From Leptodontidium sp. MPI-SDFR-AT-0119 (Eukaryota > Ascomycota > Leotiomycetes > Helotiales > Leptodontidiaceae): a stretch of DNA of 64,000 nucleotides. The translations under genes and the position numbers were made by a program. The stretch covers positions 1,488,001-1,552,000 of the forward strand of contig JAHLEZ010000015.1 in the NCBI GenBank assembly GCA_020726505.1. Direction: 5' to 3'. Numbering within the stretch: the first letter of the stretch is position 1; the number at the start of each line of letters is the position of its first letter. Positions 10,263 through 20,900 of the stretch are shown here, piece after piece. Under the pieces are notes generated by a model. That model saw nothing but the letters and a program-made list of their open reading frames with translations. It was not told where the DNA came from and did not search any database.

Positions 10263-11933
10263 TTAGCGATAATATCTCGCATCACGTCGGCGTCTCGGAC
10301 CTTGAATAAAGACATCCTCTGGGCCGAATGACGGTGGCGGTACCGGGCGATCCATTGGTGGGAGACTGTCGTGCTTGTCTTCTTCCCTCCTTTGAACCAT
10401 CTCCTTCATGATCAGGATCGCCAGGTCCGGATTCTCTGTGAAGAAGATTTGCGTTTCTTCAGGGAAATGCTTCCACAGTCTCGCCTGCAAGAAGCCAACT
10501 CGCGCGAACACTTTTCTCAGGAGGGGATCCATGGAACTGACTCCAGCTTGGAGAATTTGGCAGGACTGGAGGACGGCCGGGATTGCAGCCTCGACGCCGG
10601 CTACCTCGAAGCTAGTGAACTGTCAGTATTAAGAGATCTAGATTTTAAGATGTGACAAACCTGTTGACAACGAAGGCTGCTATGGCTTCCTTGAAGTCTT
10701 GCATCAAATACCGCTCTGCGCAGACGTAGACATCGATGCTCAAAGAATAGGCAAGTGCCCATGTCCTGATGTCTTCCTGGGACATTCGCTCTTCTGGAGG
10801 AGGGTCTTCAGTAGGTGTGACAGGTTCGCCAGGTGGACGAGCACCTCTTCTGCGATCTCTGTCTCGCGGTCTCTGTTGTTGGGGACGTGGGTAGCCATTT
10901 CGTCCCATAACAACAGGGCCTGGAGGACCTATGTAGTGTCGTGGTCTTGGAGGTGGATGTCTTGTTGCCCCACAAGACCAACACGGAGGCCCAATAGTTT
11001 CTGCTGTACATGCAGGGCAACCACAGCCGACACGATGTCTACCTGGTACTTTGCGTAGAGCCTGTTCGAAGGCCCGCTGATGGTAAGTTAGCAATTCATA
11101 GCTTAGAAATGAGGGATGATATGGGCAATGAAATGGAAACATACCCGTCTTCGGCTTTCCAACCTTCTTCGACTCCTGGTGCTGCGGTAGCTGTTAGCTC
11201 GTGACCAACCTTCGTGATAACCCTGCTGCAATGTTTTCTTCCAAGGGCTTGATATAATCATGAGATGGTTGCGTACCTTTCATCACTGGCACTTCCACCA
11301 CTATCAGTCGCATCTCCACTCTCCGAACTGGTATCCTCCTCTCTACCCTTTCCCTTGTCGACGTCCGCAACTTAGCATATATCAGCAGAATTCGATGAAG
11401 ATGAAAACATTGACCCACCTAAAACCGTAGACATTGTTTTGATTGGCAAGAACTTCTCCTCATACAGATATGCCACCACAAAACTGAAAATATCTGGGTC
11501 CTCTTCGGGTAGATCAATAGCTTGATCCCCTGCTTCTTTGAACTCTCCATCCAGTGCCCTTCTGAAGTATTCCGATTTGCACAGTATGTCTCTGTGAATT
11601 GGGAAGGTTTCGGCATGTGGCCCTACTCGTACGGGTATTATGGCAGAGGAGTAGCGACTAATGAACGAGTTAGCATTTGTTGCTCTGCTACATTTCGAGA
11701 GTGCATGCGCCAAAACCAACTACCACAATCTTCAACTTTGAAACAGCTTACCCGTCAACGGTAGACAGCCAGAGATCCTTCCTCGGGTCAATGGGGTCCT
11801 TGGGTTTGATATCTTCTCTGACGAAATCAAGTACCACCACGTCTGGAGTCGTTGTACTCGGAGCTCTCATGACAGCATCCAGCGATGATTCTCCTCCGGT
11901 TGCGCGCATTCTCGGGGACTCTCGTCTCGCCAT
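10263..11933 (-). CDS. BTB/POZ-domain protein with a cysteine-rich insert
   Basis: Six exons (11933-11752, 11657-11419, 11370-11277, 11181-11145, 11076-10661, 10611-10263) give 438 aa. The BTB fold spans roughly residues 45-150: VRVGPHAETFPIHRDILCKSEYFRRAL, then DLPEEDPDIFSFVVAYLYEE. An acidic/serine linker and an Arg-rich stretch follow. Next is a cysteine cluster, CGCPACTAETIGPPCWSCG, and a proline/arginine-rich segment. A BACK-like helical region follows (DIRTWALAYSLSIDVYVCAERYLMQDFKEAI) and a C-terminal helix with FPEETQIFF. BTB proteins of this sort form dimers and often recruit Cullin-3 ligases, but fungal members are poorly characterised. Nothing else identifies a partner. All splice phases agree, including the 37-nt exon 4. 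Confidence 0.88.
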
Positions 11934-12881
11934 CTCTGCTCTTTCACGTCGCAAAAAGATAAAAACAAAGTGAAAATAAAGAGGAGGTTCGAGATTCTGT
12001 TCAGCAAGAAAATATGACCAATGCATGCGCCCGGATGCGCGACTGGAGCCAGGCTGCCTTTGTGTCACCCACACTCTTCGTTGCCGTCCCTCACCGAGTT
12101 GAGTCCTGAAAGCGCGGCCACGACCGCGCGACTTATAACAGGGCCAGCCAATCGTGGAAAAAGCAAAGAACGAGTAAGGGTCTTCCACCGCGGGGATCCC
12201 GTATCAGATTGCAAATGTTGAGGTTGCTGGAAGCTGAGCTTATGCATGACGCAAAGCGTCCTCGTGATCCTCCTACTCAATACGGAACAGTGCAATCGAG
12301 CAAGTCAGGGCCGTTTCCCACTGGGAGGCTCAATGGTATTTTATGTTCCTGACCGCATCCAGCTTGAAGCGCAGCGGAGACGCTGTGATGCGAGCGCATT
12401 GCAGCTGAGGATAATGTCGTTGTAGGCAAGGCTGTAGAATGATAGGGTGAGATGCCTCGGCCGGCTAACTACTTTGCATATGCATCCGATCCGGGGTTGA
12501 TTCAACAGGAGTGTTGAAATAGTAATCCACACTTAAACCACAGTACATTCAACCATTTCTGTAGCACAATAGTGAGGTGTCTCAATGCAACAGCTCCAAA
12601 GGGCCAATCACACCAACTGAGCCTTGATGGGACACACATATTTCGTTGGAGTAAATTGTATTTGGCAAAGCGCCATTCGTGAATAAAGTATATAAGTTAT
12701 AAGTAAAAGAAATAAGTTTCCCTAGAAAAGGACCGTGTATGTTCATCGAACATAGATATATACTACAGCCTTCCCATCAGGCAATATCAACAACCTTCTA
12801 CAATGTATTTCCCAAACAACGCTAATGCAGACAAAGAATTCGACAAGGAGATCCGTTAAGTTGTATGGAGTTCGGTCCGGT
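11934..12881. other. Intergenic, no gene recognised
   Basis: Upstream of the BTB gene and 3' of the flavin-carrier gene, both minus strand. Short frames only. The part near 12660-12720 is AT-rich and probably lies in the 3' flank of the flavin-carrier gene. Confidence 0.5.
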
Positions 12882-15369
12882 CTAGTATGCAACTCCTCTG
12901 TACCCGCCGTACCCAGGGAGTTGTGGTATTGCTGGCTGTCGTGGTGGACTTCCTCCGACGCCTCCTAGCGGAGCGGCCCCCTGAACAAGGTTTTGGTCTT
13001 CACGGGTGTCTGGGCGGTATAGGTTTTGGGATGGTGTGAAAGGCCTCCCTAGCTGTGGTGCAAGAGATCCTTGCGTGGTTGTTGTGTAGGTTCTCATCGG
13101 CGTGGCACCTCGGTAAGGGTTGGCAGGTTCGTTCAAGAAACTGTCATCGCTGTGCTTACGGTCTGATGGATAGGCATCAGAGGACATAGGAGCTTTCGCA
13201 GGGTCCATAAGCAATGAGTTACGTGCGTCAAGCGGAGTAAGATTGTCGAGATCTCGGTTGAGTTTTTCTGACACACGTTAGATCGGCCTAAAAAGGGTTA
13301 TGAAGAAACTTACCAGCTTCCTTACGTCTCTTGCGGTGGGGGTTTTCTTTGCAGCATATGATGATGGCGTTAACTGCAATCAGAATAGCGAGCATTGCAG
13401 TCAGACTAGATTGAACAGCAATGAGAACGACCCCAGTCACGGTTTGGGTAGTCTGAGCAATGCCTAACTCTTCGACAAAGACAAGAATGCAGACGATAGA
13501 CAGTGCTCGCACAACTTGAATGACGATGTTGATGACATTGCCAGAGCGTCTCTCGTATGGTCGGTTCCAGATGAGTAAGCCAAGCACTGAAAAAGTTAGC
13601 GACTGTTCGCAAAAAGGTAGCCTTGTGGTCTACACTCACTGCATATTTCAATGGCGAGTTGAGCAATGGTTTGAGCCAATCCATGTCCATCAGCAGCTGC
13701 CAAGACGCATCCCTTCGCAAACATGTAAACGATCGCTGGAACGAAGATCCACCAGAAGTCCTTCTTGTAGTTGTCGTAGAAGAGACTATATTTGAGCCAG
13801 AAGTCCTTATTGTCGTACAGTCCTGAAGCGTCCCCTTCCATCTTTTTGAGAGTTCGGGCCGCATTCCAGATTTTGAAACTGAAGAACGCGAGGACACCAG
13901 TAAAAAGGGCTAGAGTAAGTCCTGCCAGTAATTTTGCTGCCCATGAGTCTCCGTGTCTGTACGAAATTAGTACGGATGTCTCCACAAATGTTGAGGACAT
14001 CACTTACGTGAACTGGAAGATGCAATAGAGGACCCAGATACCGTACAGAACGAGAATGAGTTGTACAATAGCTCTGGCCATAGTACCCCAGTAATGCTTC
14101 CGAAAACCAACCAAACTCTTGGGGAACGATCCAAACAGGGCCCAAGTTTCCAAGATGACCTTGAAGAATAAGATTCCAACAGCGATCGCAGCTACCACAC
14201 AGGCTACAATTAAGAGCACGGTCATGAACGTGTTGGCTGAAGGAATAGAAAGTTGTTCCACATAGGCCTTGATACCATCGACGGTGACCTCGACACTGGA
14301 AGTCGAGTTTGATGAATCGATACCAGAGGACGTTGACGAGTCAACACTAGTCTCGAGGGAGTCTCGGACCTGAAGAAATCCGGCCGTCAAAAGCTCATAG
14401 GACCTCTTGGACACTGTAGATCCATCGCCATAAACGAGAGTGGCATTGCGAAGGAATTCCACACTCTCCGTGGTCAAGTTTCCACCAGTAACGTTTCTGA
14501 AATTGTCGATAGACGTTTGCATGGCGTTCCAGGGAATCAAACCAGCACTGAATGCAAAGTTCTTGGTGAAGCTTCTGTAAACTGGAGGGTAGTTGACCGA
14601 CATCATTCCGTTCATCGCAAATCCTTGAAATACTGTTATCACTTCAGTGAACGAAGGGCTCATAGTGCCAGCTCCTGCAGTACTCCCACCAGCCGCGGCT
14701 CCGATAGCAGAGACACCGGTGAGGAGCAAAGCCGCACCAGCTACCCCAGCTGCTACGTATGAAACTGCTGGAACGTTGACCGTTTTCCCGTTGTTGACTG
14801 TCGAGGTAATGCAAGCAACATCTTCTCCAGTGTCAAGAGCCTTCAATTCCAAGGTAGCTTGTGCAGCGATATCGGGCACGCTGAAAGCGATTGAGGGGAT
14901 CAACGAAGCATACGATGCAGGAATTTGCTGTGTTCCAGTGGCCGAGAAAGTACCCGCTGGTACAGGGCACAGCTGTTCGACGTATGTGTCCGAGGAGCAA
15001 GGGTTGAATGTGTTTTGATAGACTTTGGTGCCGTATGCCGTTACGTTCAAAGTGGCAGACCTAGAACATCAAGTCAGTGGTCGTCCTAGTTCACAAGATA
15101 TTCAAGCAGGGAAAGTTCGTTGAGTGATCCAGAAAGTTGAGCTTTACTTACACATTCATAGTTGTAAGGGATGTGCCCGCCACGTTGAAAGTGACGGATT
15201 TTGCGTCATTGTTGTACTGGATATCGAGATTCTGAACTGTGATGTTCGAGCCTGTTAAGCACTCACTGAATCCCGATGTCTTCAAAATCTGGTCTGCGAG
15301 ACCTCTGCCAGAGAGGATTCCAAATAACAATAAGGAAACAGTTGATGGTATGAAATTTGGCCGTAACAT
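12882..15369 (-). CDS. flc: Flavin-carrier / TRP-like membrane protein (FLC family)
   Basis: Five exons (15369-15152, 15060-14008, 13956-13640, 13586-13314, 13267-12882) encode 748 aa. Residues 1-25 are a signal peptide ending near GLADQ. A luminal ML-like domain follows, with paired cysteines (FSECLTG, NPCSSDTYVEQLCP). The first membrane segment is YVAAGVAGAALLLTGVSAIG, and the conserved loop FQGFAMNGMMSVNYPPVYRSF comes after it. A block of about eight further helices includes FWLKYSLFYDNYKKDFWW and LLIWNRPYERRSGNVINI, hallmarks of the fungal TRP-like family. The cytosolic tail is Pro/Gly-rich and disordered. Yeast Flc proteins act in the ER and Golgi, import FAD into the ER and affect wall integrity and calcium. 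The family is certain; which paralog this is cannot be judged here. Confidence 0.93.
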
Positions 15370-17911
15370 TTTGTCGAATTCGACGGTGTCGCAATGAAAT
15401 GGGTCGACTCTATCCGCCCAGGGTATCTCTTGGTTGCTCGCTCGCCCTCGTTCTATCCTCTATTTTTCCGACTCTTTCCGCCGTATGTAAATGATGTCGT
15501 AGTATGTAATGCAAGCTTTGGAAGCTCTTCGACGATTGAAAAGTGCTGAAAATGGACGAGGACAACAGCCAAGGGTCTACCTGGAGAGAAGAATCGAAGA
15601 AAGGTCCAAAAATAACGCGGTGGTATGGAGATCAGTCGAAGTCGAAGTGGGTTTCTTTGACTGGTACTGGGATGGATAACGAGAGACAAAGACCGAACGA
15701 TTGGATGCAATGACAAATTGCACGGACGAAAACGACGGTGTCAAGTTCACACAAAGAAAAGGCGACGATGACCCCAAGCAGAGCAAGCAAGCAAGCAAGC
15801 AAGAGGAGAAGAAGCGTGAGAAGGACTCAGGACTCGGGGTCAAGCCTTCAAGGTCAGATCTCCAAGGGCAGTGGCCCAGTAGTCCAGGGTCAACGACGAC
15901 GAACAAGGGCCATGAGGTCCAGACGCCAGGGGTAAAGATATCGGCGTCCCACACGAAACCAGCCGTTTCGGAGGATCAACAGCCACTGGTCCACGGCAGA
16001 CTCTTCCAGCTAGGCGCAGTGGGCCGGAGTGGGTTTGCCAGGGATGGGACAGCCGCTCATTGGCGTGGATGAGGCCGTTTGCCCCAATCCAGCTGGCGTT
16101 CTTAGCTGTAACCAGAATAGATCCACGTTCTCCTGGGCCAAACGCTGCCAGCATTTGATTCGCTCTCAGCACTTCATCGAACACGAGAACATGAAACTCT
16201 ACTCTCCCAAGAAAAGAGCATGAGAAAAGAAAAGATTGATGGGCGATCCGCACTTCAAAGGAATATAATGTCAGAATGTTACAGTAGTGAAAGGGCAGTC
16301 ATCCCACAGGAACTCTGTTGCTTGACCATTGGCAATGGGATGAACTTGAGCGGGGTGATTTGCAAGCGACACTTCTCGTGTTTGACTTGGAGGGCTGAGA
16401 TGAAAATAATGCACACTTGCCTGCTAACCGAGCCCCTGGCTTCCCTTCGCAACTCCACCAGCTGTCACTCGGAGTTGGGGGACGCGCAAAAGCCTTTTTA
16501 GTGCCCAGACTATGGAGTTGAGACAGGGAACTTGGGAGCTCCAGTATCTGCGGCGCATGACGCTTCAAATTAATGCACAGCCCGTCCTTCTTTGGGGAAA
16601 GTTGAAGGTTTTCACTTCTGTTCACCACCCCATATAACTCTTCAATTAACCCAAGCCAGCTTGAAGCCAGCTGTTGGAGTGAGAGTGACCTCATCCAGGC
16701 AGTCCAGCAAAGCCACAAGTCTCCTGAAAGCTGGAGCTCTGGGGGAACCTCTGAGCCTTGATGCTGACAGCATGTCTTTTCTAGGCACTAAAATTCTCAC
16801 CACTTTTCTGGCCTCTGTTGAATTCCGAACGCCACAACCTCCCTCGTCGTCATCTGGCGCTCCGCGGCTGTGCCCTGCCCAGACATGGAAATGCGGCAGA
16901 TTGCAGAAGCACAGACTACGCATATCATTTGTTTTTGCCCACTTTCGAATGATGACATCTTGAATTTCTCCATCAAGGAATCTCGAATCTGCTCTCTTCT
17001 GCCAATCTCCGTGCCTGGAAATTGCTTCATGGTAGGGTGAAAATGATATGGTAGGGCTCCAACAACAGTCCTGGACACAGGTCGGGCCAGAGCGTCATGA
17101 ATGAACATTTCCTCCAAAATCCTTCCTCTGGCCTGGTTCCCTCTCCGCGCTGTGCGAGGTCGTCGTCAAGGAAATGATGTGTGTACCACGTGACCGTGAG
17201 CTGCCTGTCCTGGTCACTGAAACCGTCTGGACAGAGCAAGGTAGGTAGATGGTTACGAGTCTTCCTCACGTCAACTACACAGGAGGGCGATATTACTCAT
17301 TTTCCTTCCTGTCAGCTCGTGGTTGATATAGGGTTTTGACGGTGTCTTCCGGTTGTCTTTCTTCAAAGTTCAGGCAGGGTCAGCCAGCGGCACATGTGCC
17401 TTCTTTGGGCTGGCAGCAAGTAAGGTAGGTCAATGCCAAGAGAACCATAATCGGCCAGCGGGGGTCCACGAGGCTGTCATCTTGCCTTGTCCGTAGGTAG
17501 GGCAGAATGCGAGGATTCGGATAGCCATCGCATGTCGTTCCTCGTCCTCAAGAGTCACCTAGAAATACCCTTTCGTGTTCGTTCAGCGCAGTGATTCTGT
17601 TGCTGCTGCCTGTGTTCTTGGCGCACCGGCACGGGTGTTGGAACCTCCGATCTTACCATTTGTCCATCAAAATGAGGCGTTTTGACACATCTCAATCCGA
17701 ATGATCGCGTCTCGTATGGCGTGCGTTGGAATAACCATATCTCTCGTTCACCTCCAGAGTGCCTCCTCTTTCTCTCCTTTCCATCTTCTGGCTCCTCTTC
17801 ATGTTCAATTGATCCACGCGCTCTTCCCCTGTGCTGAATCGAACCCATTCCATTGCCCAGCATTCTCCCCGCACCATCTCAAACATGATCTGAAAACACA
17901 CCATCATCAAT
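15370..17911. other. Intergenic (2.5 kb), no gene recognised
   Basis: Divergent upstream regions of the flavin-carrier gene (minus) and the ABC transporter gene (plus). Frames of up to 139 codons exist on both strands but are low complexity and overlap each other. An AAGC microsatellite lies at 15783-15801. Several GTAGGTAG-type short motifs occur around 17400-17510. Confidence 0.55.
15783..15801. repeat. AAGC tetranucleotide microsatellite
   Basis: About five tandem copies of AAGC, about 420 bp upstream of the flavin-carrier start codon and probably in its 5' leader or promoter. Confidence 0.8.
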
Positions 17912-20900
17912 ATGGAAAAGAACGTTATCAACATAGAGGGCGCTCCAAGAGAAGACCATGCAGAATCCTCGAAGCCATCTGAGGTGATGGATGGGAGTAA
18001 ACAGAAAGCCACCGATGCTTCCCTCGAAGCAACAGGCGATGATGATCCTCAGACGGACTATTCGAGCAAAGCAAAGAATCACACAACGTTCTCTCATTAC
18101 TGGGTTGTTCAACCCGGCCGCATGGATTGAATCGTATCTAACGTGATGTCAGAGAATATTTACCTACTCTACCATGAGTGACAAGTCGTTCCTGGCTGTA
18201 GCTGCCGTGGCACAGATTGGAACGGGAACTGTAAGTTGCATTTTACTGATGTGTGATTTTATGCTAATATGAGACCCTAGACTTTGCCTTTGATGAACAT
18301 TGTTTTCGGTACCTCCGACATGGTCGAACGGTAATTGTTGATGACTAACTAGGCTCTAGGAAGTTTAGTTGGGAACTTCAGTGACTACTTCATCCAGGGC
18401 TCAACTACTACCAAAAAAGAATTCCAGGATTCCCTCAATAATCTGACGTGAGAGTTGTCTTCTACGTTACATTTAGTTGGAATGCTAACACAGAGTGGAA
18501 CAGGCTGTACATAGTTTACCTGTTTATTGTAGGTGCTGAGAACATCCAATCCTTTGAAACGCCCCGGGATCTTCTGGAGACACGCTTCTTCTTCCTCCTC
18601 CTCCCAGTTTCCCTTCCAGTTGCTAAATATCTCCTTATTTAGGGAAGATGGGTCCTCAGCTACTTTTCTATGTATGCGTTCCGTATGGTAGGACTTCGAA
18701 TGTCCGCCAAGCTCCGTCTTGAATATCTTAAGGTCTGGGCCCAGTTGTCAGCAATTCGACTTGGAGATATGCTTACAACTACTAGGCTTTGTTCTCCCTT
18801 CCAGTATCAACGCTCGATACCCTCCCCAGTGGCCAAGCTTCAAACACGTTGACCAATACCGCCAACACTCTGCAAATCGGGATATCTGAGAAGCTAGGAA
18901 TGATATTGCAGTTCACAGCCCTGATATTCGCAGCTATTATCATTGCATTCACCTACAGCTGGAGCCTAACTCTTGTCACGTCTTCAGTCTTGGTGTTTAT
19001 CGCGCTGGTTTACGGCACCGTAGTTCCAATAATTATCAAGATGCAAAAGGAGATGGAACATGCCGACGAAAAGGCATCGTCAATCGCTGGCGAAGTTCTT
19101 GCTTCAATACGCATGATCGTAGCATGCGGAGCTGAGGGTCGGGTTGCGAAGAAGTACGCGGGCTGGATTCAAGAGTCTCAGAGGAGAGGGTTGAAAATGT
19201 CTCCAATGATGGGAGTACAATTCGCCCCTTGTTAGTTGTGTTTCTCTCCTCGCTTGACACCAAAACTGACCTGACTGTAGTATTCTTTGCCATCTATGCG
19301 TCAGTACAATAATCCTATACCTGTGTCTGATTGGCTGAGTTGACTTGATAATAGAGTGATGGCGCTTGCCTTCTGGTTTGGCTTCAAGCTGCGCCAAGAG
19401 GGTAAGATCGATAATGTTGGAGACATTCTGATGTGAGTACTTTTATTCCTATGCCCTGTACTCTTTGGGTTCTAATCACCGTACAGCGTACTTATGTCTG
19501 TGATGATGATCGCATTCTCAGTTAGCCAGACCGCGGGACCCATAATCGCTGTGACGAAGGCTGCTGCAGCGGCCACTGATTTCTTTGCCGTCATTGATGC
19601 ACCCAAACCCTCAACAAGTGGTTTGACAGCGCCAGAGATTTCTTCTGCCAAGAACATAGTTTTCGACTCTGTTACTTTCGCATGTACGGAACATTTCTTT
19701 TGACATCCTAACATCCTTTCAACCTGGGATACAGTACAATATCTGGAAGAGCCCAGAAGCTAACACGTCTTAGACCCGAGCCGGCCCCACGTCAAGGTAC
19801 TTGACGACTTGAATGTAACAAACCCCACTCAGCAATTGATAGGGACTCGACTAACAATCTCTCTAGATCGAGATCGAGTCAGGTAAAATTACGGCTATCG
19901 TAGGTGCATCTGGATCCGGCAAGAGTACAATCGTTGGCTTGCTTGAGCGATGGTATGAGCTTGATGGCGACAAAAGATTCGTTCTTCCAGAAAGTGCTAT
20001 CAAAGACGAGAAAGCGGAGAAGGAGAAGAAAAAGAAAGAGGATGAGGCAAAGGCAACCGGAAGCACCGATGAAACGCCTGTTTCAACCCCCGCCATTACA
20101 TTGAGTGGCTCGATATCTGTTGGAGGACACAACCTGGACACTGTAGGATTGAAGTGGTGGCGATCCCAAATTGGTCTTGTTCAACAAGAGCCCTTTATTT
20201 TCAACGACACTATCTACAAGAATGTTGAATTTGGACTGATCGGATCCCAATGGGAGCATGCGGATGAAGCAACCAAGAAGACACTTGTCGAGGAAGCATG
20301 CAAAGAAGCATTCGCTGACGAGTATATCACCCGACTTCCACAAGGCTACGACACTCCGGTTGGCGATGCTGGTATCAAGCTTTCAGGAGGGCAGAGACAA
20401 CGCCTTGCCATTGCCAGATCGATCATAAAGCGACCCACTATCTTGATCTTGGACGAAGCTACAAGTTCGATAGATGTCCGTGGAGAACGACTGGTCCAAG
20501 CTGCCCTTGACAAAGTCAGCGAGGGAAGAACTACTATCACAATTGCCCATCGACTGTCGACTATCAAGAAAGCCGATAAGATCATTGTCCTCAGGAAAGG
20601 CAAGCTCGTTGAGCAAGGAACTCACGACAGTCTGCTAGCAGACGAGAATGGAGCGTACTGGGCTTTGGTCAACGCCCAGAAGCTTTCTATGGGAGAAAGA
20701 TTCGCAGAAGAATCGGATCTAATAGAAAGCTCCAAAGATCCTTTGGTACGAGCTATGAGCACAGCAAGTGGCGAAGCGAAGTCAATCGAGGTGGATGCTG
20801 TCTGGAAACCGAAGAGCTTCTTGAGTAGTTTTGGACTCCTCATGGTGTAGGTATCGGGGAAGCCCATGATTTCGCTTTTTGAATGTCTCGGGATCTTCAG

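Noticed and set aside
15577..15954. 125-codon minus-strand frame upstream of the flavin-carrier gene
   Set aside because: Probably 5' leader or promoter sequence; composition is Ser/Leu-rich without any domain, and it contains the AAGC microsatellite.
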